Shown here in pieces: positions 27,341 through 34,692 of a stretch of 64,000 nucleotides of DNA. The notes beneath the pieces are model-generated. The model worked only from the letters and a program-made list of their open reading frames with translations. It did not search any database and was not told the origin of the DNA. The number at the start of each line of letters is the position of its first letter. Within the stretch, counting starts at the first letter, position 1. Location: assembly GCF_900116365.1 (NCBI RefSeq), contig NZ_FPAG01000004.1:259935-323934 (forward strand), read 5' to 3'. The DNA comes from Zhouia amylolytica (GTDB lineage Bacteria > Bacteroidota > Bacteroidia > Flavobacteriales > Flavobacteriaceae). Made by a program: the position numbers and the translations under genes.

Positions 27341-28657
27341 TTAATACCTGTAGTATTCAGGTTTGAAAGGTCCTTCAACCTCTACACCAATATATTTAGC
27401 TTGTTCTTCGTTTAAGGTCTCCAGTTCTACCCCAATTTTTTCTAAATGAAGTCTTGCTACTTTTTCATCTAAATGTTTTGGTAGCATATAAACTTCATTA
27501 CCATATTTATCACTATTCTTCCAAAGTTCGATTTGAGCCAAAGTCTGGTTTGTAAATGAATTACTCATCACAAAGCTTGGATGTCCGGTTGCACAACCTA
27601 AGTTTACCAATCGACCTTCTGCTAAAAGAATGATATCATTACCATTGATAGTGTACTTATCTACTTGTGGCTTGATATTAACGAATGATTCTCCGTGGTT
27701 TTCCTTTAACCAGGCAACATCAATTTCATTATCAAAATGCCCAATATTACAAACGATGGTTTTGTCTTTCATTTTTTCAAAATGACGTCCAACCACAATA
27801 TCCTTATTACCTGTAGTGGTAATAACAATGTCGGCTTTATTTATGACATTGTCCAGACGTTTAACTTCGAAACCATCCATGGCAGCTTGTAAGGCACATA
27901 TCGGGTCAATTTCTGTAACGGTTACGATGGCTCCAGTTCCTTTGAAGGAAGCAGCAGTTCCTTTTCCTACATCACCATATCCGCAAACCACCACTCTTTT
28001 ACCTGCCAGCATGATGTCGGTTGCACGACGAATCGCATCAACTGCACTTTCTCTACACCCGTATTTGTTGTCAAATTTAGATTTGGTAACAGAGTCATTT
28101 ATGTTAATTGCAGGCATTGGCAAGGTGCCATTTTTCATACGTTCATATAAGCGATGAACTCCAGTAGTAGTTTCTTCTGACAATCCTTTAACGGCATTCG
28201 CTAATTCCGGATATTGGTCTAAAACCATATTGGTTAAATCACCACCATCATCAAGGATCATATTTAGCGGTTTTCTCTCTTCACCGAAGAAAAGAGTTTG
28301 TTCTATACACCAGTCAAATTCTTCTTCGTTCATACCTTTCCATGCATAAACGGGAATACCAGCAGCGGCAATTGCAGCAGCAGCATGATCTTGTGTAGAG
28401 AATATATTACATGAACTCCAGGTTACTTCAGCGCCAAGAGCTACCAATGTTTCAATTAAAACAGCAGTTTGAACGGTCATGTGCAAACAACCTGCAATTC
28501 GAGCACCTTTAAGGGGTTGCTCATCTTTATATTCTTCACGGAGTGACATCAATCCTGGCATTTCAGCCTCTGCTAATTCAATCTCTTTTCTACCCCAATC
28601 CGCCAAAGAAATGTCTTTTACTTTGTATGGTACGTATGGAATTGTTTTAGTACTCAT
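27341..28657 (-). CDS. ahcY: Adenosylhomocysteinase
   Basis: 438 residues. Hydrolyses S-adenosylhomocysteine to homocysteine and adenosine in the methylation cycle. The NAD site [21 protein letters not shown] is intact, as are [30 protein letters not shown] and the C-terminal KPEYYRY that closes the NAD pocket of the partner subunit. No SAH or SAM riboswitch is apparent in the 84-base intergenic region, which instead has a TACCTTTG -7 box. Confidence 0.97.
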   Translation of the reverse strand: MSTKTIPYVPYKVKDISLADWGRKEIELAEAEMPGLMSLREEYKDEQPLKGARIAGCLHMTVQTAVLIETLVALGAEVTWSSCNIFSTQDHAAAAIAAAGIPVYAWKGMNEEEFDWCIEQTLFFGEERKPLNMILDDGGDLTNMVLDQYPELANAVKGLSEETTTGVHRLYERMKNGTLPMPAININDSVTKSKFDNKYGCRESAVDAIRRATDIMLAGKRVVVCGYGDVGKGTAASFKGTGAIVTVTEIDPICALQAAMDGFEVKRLDNVINKADIVITTTGNKDIVVGRHFEKMKDKTIVCNIGHFDNEIDVAWLKENHGESFVNIKPQVDKYTINGNDIILLAEGRLVNLGCATGHPSFVMSNSFTNQTLAQIELWKNSDKYGNEVYMLPKHLDEKVARLHLEKIGVELETLNEEQAKYIGVEVEGPFKPEYYRY

Positions 28658-28713
28658 ATTACTTTTATATTTTTACGTCTTTAAATGTGTTTAAATACAT
28701 TAATTTGTGCCTG

Positions 28714-28721
28714 CAAAGGTA
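28714..28721 (-). promoter_or_regulatory. -7 element of the ahcY promoter
   Basis: TACCTTTG on the minus strand, an exact TAnnTTTG match, 57 bases before the ahcY start; no clear -33 TTTG. TTAATTTG on the plus strand at about 28699-28706 may serve the divergent gene. Confidence 0.4.
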
Positions 28722-28741
28722 CATAATAACTTTTAGATTTA

Positions 28742-29362
28742 ATGCCTCTTTACAAAACTATAACAACCCCGGAGAACTCTAAAGTGCTGATTTGGAAGAT
28801 AGAAGAGTCTTACAGTGAACTGCAAGAGGGAATTGAGCTTACATCGAATTGTAAAGCCAGAGTTGCTTCGATGAAATCTGAGATTCATCAACGAGGATTT
28901 TTAAGTGTAAGGCAATTGTTAAAAGCGGCTGGTTATAAGGCGTCAGACTTGTATTATAATAGTAGTGGAAAACCTCATTTAAAGGATGGTAAAGAAATAT
29001 CAATTACCCATTCATTTATATTTTCCGCAATCATAATCAGTGATAAGATTATTGGTATTGATATTGAAAAACAGCGAGATAAAATTGGCATTATTGCGCA
29101 CAAGTTCGTTGATTATGAGTTTGGTTTTCTAAACAGGGAAGACATTAAAAGGCTTACGGTAGTTTGGTGTGTGAAAGAAAGCTTATATAAAGCATTCGCT
29201 ACGGATGGTATGAGTTTTAAACAGCACACTAAGGTCATTCCGTTTAACTTAAATGAAGCGCAGACGGTGGGATGGATATTTTATCATGGACAGATAGAGC
29301 GCTACAAAATAAAATTTTTAGAATTTGAGGGGTTTACCTGCGCCTATGCAATTAAATCTTAG
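28742..29362 (+). CDS. 4'-phosphopantetheinyl transferase superfamily protein
   Basis: 206 residues. Transfers phosphopantetheine from CoA to a serine of a carrier protein. Magnesium-binding acidic residues lie in IGIDIE (Asp107, Glu109) and the second motif VVWCVKESLYKAF (Trp142, Lys145, Glu146) is intact; SGKPHLKDGKEISITHS is also typical. Divergent from ahcY with overlapping promoters. It is followed after 17 bases by the thiamine-type gene group, so may share a transcript with it, though the functions are unrelated. Confidence 0.9.
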   Translation: MPLYKTITTPENSKVLIWKIEESYSELQEGIELTSNCKARVASMKSEIHQRGFLSVRQLLKAAGYKASDLYYNSSGKPHLKDGKEISITHSFIFSAIIISDKIIGIDIEKQRDKIGIIAHKFVDYEFGFLNREDIKRLTVVWCVKESLYKAFATDGMSFKQHTKVIPFNLNEAQTVGWIFYHGQIERYKIKFLEFEGFTCAYAIKS

Positions 29363-29379
29363 AAATAAATACTTAAGCT

Positions 29380-29640
29380 ATGCAGATATCGGTTGAACTA
29401 ACTTTAACTCCATTACAGGATGACTTTGAACCAGCAATTATTGAATTTATAAAAAAGTTAAGAGCTTCGGGTCTTAAGGTTTTGGAAAATCCTTTAAGCA
29501 CCCAAATTTATGGTGATTATGATCAAGTGATGGGGGTGCTTACCAATGAAATCAAGGAAGTTTTTGAGCTCATTGAAAAGGGCTTGTTGTATATGAAAAT
29601 TGTAAAATCAGACCGTAGTGATTATGAACCATTTTTTTGA
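29380..29640 (+). CDS. Thiamine-binding-protein family (MTH1187/YkoF-like, PF01910)
   Basis: 86 residues of the small ferredoxin-like fold once called DUF77: MQISVELTLTPLQDDFEPAIIEFI, SGLKVLENPLSTQIYGDYDQVM. Members characterised in other organisms bind thiamine or its hydroxymethylpyrimidine part. Position inside a run with a PnuC/PnuT-type transporter supports the thiamine reading. Its end overlaps the transporter start by 17 bases. Confidence 0.8.
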   Translation: MQISVELTLTPLQDDFEPAIIEFIKKLRASGLKVLENPLSTQIYGDYDQVMGVLTNEIKEVFELIEKGLLYMKIVKSDRSDYEPFF

Positions 29641-30262
29641 TTGGTTTTTTGCTCAATATGATGGGGTTCCCCTGCATATAGTATTTCTGGAGATCATTGC
29701 GGTAGTGTTTGGCTTTTTGAGTGTATGGTATTCTAAAAGAGAAAATATATTAGTTTACCCAACAGGAATAATCAGTACGGCAATATTCGTTTATATTTTG
29801 TGGGTATATAGTCTTTTGGGAGATATGATGATAAATGCTTATTACTTTTGTATGAGTATTTATGGATGGTATTTTTGGACGAGGAAGGTTGATGCGACCC
29901 ATTTTGTACCTGTAACCAAAACTACTTCAAGGGAGAAGAGATGGAGTTTATTGCTATTTGTAGGGACTATTGTTTTTGTTTTCCTGGTTTATTGGTATTT
30001 TGATAAATGGAATAGTTGGACAGCCTACGTGGATACGGTAACCACCGCCATATTTTTTGTTGGGATGTGGTTAATGGCAAAAAAGAAATTAGAAAACTGG
30101 GTGTACTGGATTATTGGAGATGTGATATCCGTTCCATTGTATTTGTATAAGGGATTGGTCTTTACTTCTTTTCAATATCTTCTATTCACCATAATAGCCA
30201 TATATGGTTATAAAGCATGGAAGAAAAACTTAAACAAAAGTCCGGAAACCTTATTAAGGTAG
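29624..30262 (+). CDS. PnuC-family transporter, probably thiamine (PnuT)
   Basis: About 212 residues with seven hydrophobic helices and PnuC-family features: LSVWYSKRENILVYPTGIIST near helix 2, and WVYWIIGDVISVPLYLYKG with the following FTSFQYLLFTIIAIYGY. PnuC proteins are facilitators for nicotinamide riboside; PnuT members take thiamine. The neighbouring thiamine-binding-type gene favours thiamine; the downstream NadR-like kinase would favour nicotinamide riboside. ATG 29624 is preferred over GTG 29618. Confidence 0.88.
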   Translation: MNHFFDWFFAQYDGVPLHIVFLEIIAVVFGFLSVWYSKRENILVYPTGIISTAIFVYILWVYSLLGDMMINAYYFCMSIYGWYFWTRKVDATHFVPVTKTTSREKRWSLLLFVGTIVFVFLVYWYFDKWNSWTAYVDTVTTAIFFVGMWLMAKKKLENWVYWIIGDVISVPLYLYKGLVFTSFQYLLFTIIAIYGYKAWKKNLNKSPETLLR

Positions 30263-30777
30263 TATTGTTAGGCCCCGAATCTACGGGTAAAACAACTTTG
30301 GCCAGAAGCCTTGCGACGTATTATAATACCGAGTGTGTTCCTGAATACATGCGTGAATATCTTCAAAGAAAGTGGGATTTGGAAATGAGGGTATGTGAAC
30401 CTGAAGATATGCCACCAATTGCCGTCGGGCAAATGGAGCAGGAAAATAGTTTAGCAGAAAAGGCAAATGAACTTTTAATATGCGATACGAACTTACTTGA
30501 ACTTAAGGTGTATTCTGAGGCATACTACAACGAGTATTGTGACGAACAGATAGAAAAGTATGCTATTCAAAATTTTTACGATTTATATTTGCTAACTTAC
30601 GTGGACGTGCCCTGGGTTCAGGACGATCTGAGGGATAAACCTCTGGAGCGAGACCCTATGTTTTTGAGATTTAAGAACGCACTTGATAAATTTAATAAAC
30701 CCTATCGCATAATAAAAGGCAGTAGGGATCAAAGGTTTAAAAGCGCCATTCAACACATTGATAAACTCATAAAGTAA
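30217..30777 (+). CDS. NadR-like P-loop kinase
   Basis: 186 residues resembling the kinase domain of NadR (nicotinamide riboside kinase): GPESTGKTTLARSLA (P-loop at 19-26), VPEYMREYL, ICDTNLLELKVYSE and DVPWVQDDLRD. The adenylyltransferase half of NadR is absent. It would trap the imported vitamin by phosphorylation. Whether the substrate is thiamine or nicotinamide riboside is open. ATG 30217 overlaps the transporter gene by 46 bases, with no later start before the P-loop, so the two are tightly coupled. Confidence 0.82.
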   Translation: MEEKLKQKSGNLIKVVLLGPESTGKTTLARSLATYYNTECVPEYMREYLQRKWDLEMRVCEPEDMPPIAVGQMEQENSLAEKANELLICDTNLLELKVYSEAYYNEYCDEQIEKYAIQNFYDLYLLTYVDVPWVQDDLRDKPLERDPMFLRFKNALDKFNKPYRIIKGSRDQRFKSAIQHIDKLIK

Positions 30778-30778
30778 T

Positions 30779-32338
30779 ATGAAATTATTTAGTACATCAG
30801 ACGAAAAACAAATAGCTGATCATGGAATTTCTTTAGAAAAAATAGAAAATCAATTGGAGACCTTTAAAGAGGGGATTCCTTTTGTCAATATGATCTCAAG
30901 TGCAGTAATTGGAAACGGAATCAGAAGATGTACAAATCAGGAAAAGGAAGATTATATTTCAACATTTGAGGCGAGAAAAGAGGGGTTCAAATTGCTTAAG
31001 TTTGTGCCAGCTTCAGGAGCAGCAACACGCATGTTTAAGGAGTTATTCAAGTTTCTAAAGGAATTTCATCCGCACGAGGAATCGATAAATGCTTATGTAA
31101 ACAGAACAAATGCTTCTATGGTGAGTACGTTCTTTATCGGGATGGAAAAGTTTCCTTTTTACGATGAAGTTATGCATAGCTTAAAGACGAAACATGCTGA
31201 TTACAATTTGCTGTCGGATGATATTCAAAAATATTATTTCGTTAAGGAAATGCTTTTGGAGAACGGCTTAAACTATGGAGGGTATCCAAAAGGACTTTTG
31301 CCATTTCATAAGTATACAGCCGAAACCATGACGGCTTTTGAAGAACATTTATATGAAGCAGCTTTATATGCAACATCGAATGGTGAGGCCTACCTGCATT
31401 TTACCATTTCTGAAGATCATGCCAATAAGTTTGATAAGGAGTTCGATCGAATCGAAAAAAAGGTGGAGAAAGAAACGGGAGTTTCTTTTATAATATCCTT
31501 TTCGTATCAAAAGAAATCCACTGATACTATTGCTGTTGATATGCAGGACAAGCCATTCAGGGAATCTGATAATACACTGTTGTTCAGGCCAGCCGGGCAT
31601 GGAGCATTAATTGAAAATTTGAACGAACAGGAGGGTGATGTCCTTTTTGTTAAAAACATTGACAATGTTGTTGTAGCTCGCTTACGCAGTGAAATTGCCG
31701 CGTATAAAAAAATGCTGGCAGGGATGCTCTTTGATATACAGGAGACGGCATTTTCATACAGAAGAGCTTTAGATAAAGAAAGTGTCGATGAAGTGTTGAT
31801 TAATGAGATCAAGGATTTTATTGCGAAAGAACTAAATGTAGTTGTAAAACCAGATTTCTATAAATTCAAAGAGGTTTATCAGGTGGCATATTTAAAAGAA
31901 AAACTGGATAGGCCTATTAGAATTTGTGGAATGGTAAAAAATGAAGGCGAACCTGGAGGAGGGCCTTTTTGGATTAAAGATGAGGATGGAAATGTTTCTT
32001 TACAAATTATTGAATCTGCCCAAATGGATGTGTCGAACAGTAAGCAAAGAGGTATTTTAAAAACGGCGACACACTTTAATCCTGTTGATTTAGTTTGTGG
32101 AGTGAAGAACTATGTTGGGGAAAAATATGATCTTTCTAAATTTACGAACCCCAGACAAGGCTTTATTACAGAAAAGACTAAAAATGGAAAGGCTTTAAAG
32201 GCAATGGAACTGCCCGGTTTATGGAATGGAGGAATGGCAAATTGGAATACTGTGTTTGTTGAGGTCCCTTTAATCACCTTCAATCCGGTTAAAACGGTAA
32301 ACGATCTTTTAAAGCCCCCACATCAGGTAAGTAAATAA
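30779..32338 (+). CDS. DUF4301 protein
   Basis: 519 residues, starting one base after the kinase stop. Not secreted. The N-terminal part has LLKFVPASGAATRMFKELFKFLKE, the C-terminal part ICGMVKNEGEPGGGPFWIKDEDG and FNPVDLVCGVKNYVGEKYDL. This matches what I know of DUF4301, whose function is unknown; the glycine-rich PASGAATRMFK segment resembles a nucleotidyltransferase-like phosphate loop but that is speculative. It closes the operon, with a terminator following. Confidence 0.8.
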   Translation: MKLFSTSDEKQIADHGISLEKIENQLETFKEGIPFVNMISSAVIGNGIRRCTNQEKEDYISTFEARKEGFKLLKFVPASGAATRMFKELFKFLKEFHPHEESINAYVNRTNASMVSTFFIGMEKFPFYDEVMHSLKTKHADYNLLSDDIQKYYFVKEMLLENGLNYGGYPKGLLPFHKYTAETMTAFEEHLYEAALYATSNGEAYLHFTISEDHANKFDKEFDRIEKKVEKETGVSFIISFSYQKKSTDTIAVDMQDKPFRESDNTLLFRPAGHGALIENLNEQEGDVLFVKNIDNVVVARLRSEIAAYKKMLAGMLFDIQETAFSYRRALDKESVDEVLINEIKDFIAKELNVVVKPDFYKFKEVYQVAYLKEKLDRPIRICGMVKNEGEPGGGPFWIKDEDGNVSLQIIESAQMDVSNSKQRGILKTATHFNPVDLVCGVKNYVGEKYDLSKFTNPRQGFITEKTKNGKALKAMELPGLWNGGMANWNTVFVEVPLITFNPVKTVNDLLKPPHQVSK

Positions 32339-32403
32339 GTGTGTAAAACTTATACAGTGTTACAGTTTAATTACACATAATTATACAATTTAATTCATTA
32401 GCA

Positions 32404-32450
32404 TAAAACCCATAAAAACCTGTAAATCAGGTTTTTATGGGTTTTTTCTT
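32404..32450 (+). terminator. Long terminator of the PPTase-DUF4301 operon
   Basis: AAAACCCATAAAAACCTG and its complement around a TAAAT loop, eighteen paired bases, then TTTTTT. Confidence 0.92.
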
Positions 32451-32530
32451 GGGGTTTGATTATTTGGAACAACTTTTTCATTATAGTTATCAAATTCAAA
32501 AAATTCAATAATTATAAAAATTAAAAAATC

Positions 32531-32827
32531 ATGAAAAAAATCGTTCTAACAATCGCAATAATCTTAGGTGGTCTAACTGCACAAGCATTTACTCCGGCAG
32601 CTAATCAAAGCAAAATTATTAAGATTGCGCAGGAAGAGTATAAAGAAATCGAAGTTTCTAAATTACCGACTGCGGTAACTGATGCTGTTCAAAAAGATTT
32701 TGCAGGTGCCAAGATTTCAAAAGCTTATGTAAATGAAAAAGGGGAGTATAAATTAGAGATTAGCAAGGATGGTGCTGAAAAAACTTTGTACGCTGACAAA
32801 GATGGAAACTGGATTAAAAAACAGTAA
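32531..32827 (+). CDS. PepSY-like secreted protein, copy 1
   Basis: 98 residues: signal peptide (MKKIVLTIAIILGGLTAQAF), then one PepSY-like unit (EIEVSKLPTAVTDAVQKDF, ISKAYVNEKGEYKLEISKDG, YADKDGNWIKK). The family (BLIP-like PepSY fold) is periplasmic and may bind or inhibit partners. The next gene is a close paralogue 56 bases on. A sigma-54-like sequence lies about 50 bases upstream. Confidence 0.85.
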   Translation: MKKIVLTIAIILGGLTAQAFTPAANQSKIIKIAQEEYKEIEVSKLPTAVTDAVQKDFAGAKISKAYVNEKGEYKLEISKDGAEKTLYADKDGNWIKKQ

Positions 32828-32883
32828 TGATCTCTAAATTCCCCCAATCTTACATTTATTAAATAATTTAAACAGAAAGATCA

Positions 32884-33192
32884 ATGATGAAAAAGTTAGC
32901 AGTCGTTACAGCAATTACCGTTGGAAGCTTTTCAACTTTTGCGGCCACTCCAGTAATATTTCACGATGGAGTAATGGAGGATGTTATAAGAGCACAGGAA
33001 GAGTTTACTGAAATTGAGGTTTCAAAACTACCTGCTGCAATCACTAAGGCATTGGGTAAAGATTACCCTGGCGCTAGCATTGATAAAGCATACGTAAATG
33101 AAAACGAAGAGTACAAGTTAGACGTGAGTCATAATGATGACGACCTCATTTTGTATGCCAATAAAACCGGTAATTGGATTGAAAAGGATTAA
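32884..33192 (+). CDS. PepSY-like secreted protein, copy 2
   Basis: 102 residues: signal peptide to about residue 20, then the same unit as copy 1 (EEFTEIEVSKLPAAITKALG, IDKAYVNENEEYKLDVS, YANKTGNWIEKD). A tandem duplicate of the preceding gene. ATG at 32884 and 32887 are both possible. It is followed by a terminator and then the sigma-54 response regulator. Confidence 0.85.
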   Translation: MMKKLAVVTAITVGSFSTFAATPVIFHDGVMEDVIRAQEEFTEIEVSKLPAAITKALGKDYPGASIDKAYVNENEEYKLDVSHNDDDLILYANKTGNWIEKD

Positions 33193-33217
33193 TTTTAGGT
33201 TTATCTATCCATTTTTA

Positions 33218-33256
33218 GGACAGGGGGTGCTTTTTAAGCATCCCCTGTTCTTTTTT
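33218..33256 (+). terminator. Terminator after the PepSY-like pair
   Basis: GGACAGGGGGTGCTT and AAGCATCCCCTGTTC pair with two G-T wobbles, followed by TTTTTT. Confidence 0.8.
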
Positions 33257-33357
33257 AAATTTATTAACATCTTTTTTGACCCGCCTGGACGTAAGTATAT
33301 TGAAATCGGATGTAGGACAGCGCAAAAAAGGCCATTAATTTATGGCTGAAAAATCTT

Positions 33358-34692
33358 ATGATATCAATACTATTAGTTGAAGATGACGTTAGCTTTTCAG
33401 TGATGCTTGAACGTTTTTTGAAAAAGAAAAATTATCAGGTTCAAATTGCTCATTCACTGGAGAAGGCTTATGGTATGTTGAAAAGAGCAAAATTTGATTT
33501 GATATTTACGGATCTGAGGTTGCCAGATGGAAATGGGTTAGAGCTACTGGAAAAGGTCAGAGAGGACATTCCTTCTTTACCAATTATCATGATGACAGGA
33601 TATGCTGAGGTACCTTCTGCAGTTAAAGCAATGAAACTAGGTGCCTTTGATTATATATCAAAACCCTTTAACCAGGAAGAGGTGCTTAATGTTATTAATA
33701 ATGCCGTTAATAGTGGAGGACAGTCTTTTGCACACCCTAAGGTGAAAAACAAACCGGATGAGGAAATCGTAGAAAAGTCTTCATTTGTTGAAGGTGTTAG
33801 TGCTGCCTCAAAAAAGTTGAATGAATTTGTAAGCCTGGTAGCACCTACAGATATGTCGGTGTTAATTACCGGAGAAAGCGGTACCGGTAAAGAGGTAGTA
33901 GCCAAATCGATTCATAATTATAGTCATCGAAAGAATGAGCCGTTTATAGCAGTTGATTGTGGTGCAATTCCAAAAGAAATCGCTGCCAGTGAATTTTTCG
34001 GACATGTAAAGGGTTCTTTTACAGGAGCGGTAACTGATAAATCTGGTCATTTTGAAGCGGCTAATGGAGGAACACTTTTTTTAGATGAGGTGGGCAATCT
34101 CTCGTATGAAAATCAAGTACAGCTTCTAAGGGCCTTACAAGAACGAAAAATAAAGCCGATAGGAAGTAATAAAGAAATAGAAGTTGATATTCGCTTAATA
34201 ACTGCAACCAATGAAGATCTACAGGAAGCCGTTGACCGCGGTGATTTTAGGGAGGATTTATATCATCGATTGAATGAATTTTCAATTAGTGTACCCAGGT
34301 TATCCGATCGTACCGAAGATTTACCAATATTTGCCGACTTCTTTCTTGAGCGTTCGAATGAACAACTGAATAAAAAGATTATTGGTTTTACCGATGAAAC
34401 CATAGAAATGTTTCAAGATTACCGATGGCCGGGTAATTTAAGGGAGTTTTCGAATGTAATAAAGAGAGCCGTTTTGTTAGCACAAAATGACTTTATTACT
34501 CCTGAAGTATTACCGTCGGTATTTACTCAAATAGAACCAAAGGAAGTTAGATTTTCTACCAAGGAACACGAAAAAGAATTGATTATTAGAGCCTTAAAGG
34601 AAGCCGCGAACAATAAAACTCAGGCCGCAAAATTATTAAAAATCACTCGAAAGACTTTATACAATAAGCTCAAGGAGTATGATATCCATTAA
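33358..34692 (+). CDS. NtrC-type sigma-54 response regulator
   Basis: 444 residues: receiver domain with phosphoacceptor Asp52 (FTDLRLPDG) and Lys102; sigma-54 AAA+ domain with Walker A GESGTGKE (172-179), the sigma-54 contact loop as GSFTGA (219-224, usually GAFTGA) and LFLDEVGNL; Fis-type helix-turn-helix at the end (NKTQAAKLLKITRKTLYNKL). When phosphorylated it would open sigma-54 promoters. It is convergent with two hybrid histidine kinases, whose nearer gene overlaps its end by 23 bases, making them the likely partners. Confidence 0.95.
   Translation: MISILLVEDDVSFSVMLERFLKKKNYQVQIAHSLEKAYGMLKRAKFDLIFTDLRLPDGNGLELLEKVREDIPSLPIIMMTGYAEVPSAVKAMKLGAFDYISKPFNQEEVLNVINNAVNSGGQSFAHPKVKNKPDEEIVEKSSFVEGVSAASKKLNEFVSLVAPTDMSVLITGESGTGKEVVAKSIHNYSHRKNEPFIAVDCGAIPKEIAASEFFGHVKGSFTGAVTDKSGHFEAANGGTLFLDEVGNLSYENQVQLLRALQERKIKPIGSNKEIEVDIRLITATNEDLQEAVDRGDFREDLYHRLNEFSISVPRLSDRTEDLPIFADFFLERSNEQLNKKIIGFTDETIEMFQDYRWPGNLREFSNVIKRAVLLAQNDFITPEVLPSVFTQIEPKEVRFSTKEHEKELIIRALKEAANNKTQAAKLLKITRKTLYNKLKEYDIH

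Noticed and set aside
28658-28741. Possible SAM/SAH riboswitch upstream of ahcY
   Set aside because: The gap is only 84 bases, lacks the known conserved elements and is accounted for by divergent promoters.
32531-33192. Toxin-antitoxin pair
   Set aside because: Two tandem short genes fit the size, but both have signal peptides and are paralogues of the PepSY-like family.
33134-33349. 71-residue plus-strand frame after the second PepSY-like gene
   Set aside because: It overlaps the end of that gene and the terminator, with no signal or family; treated as a shadow.
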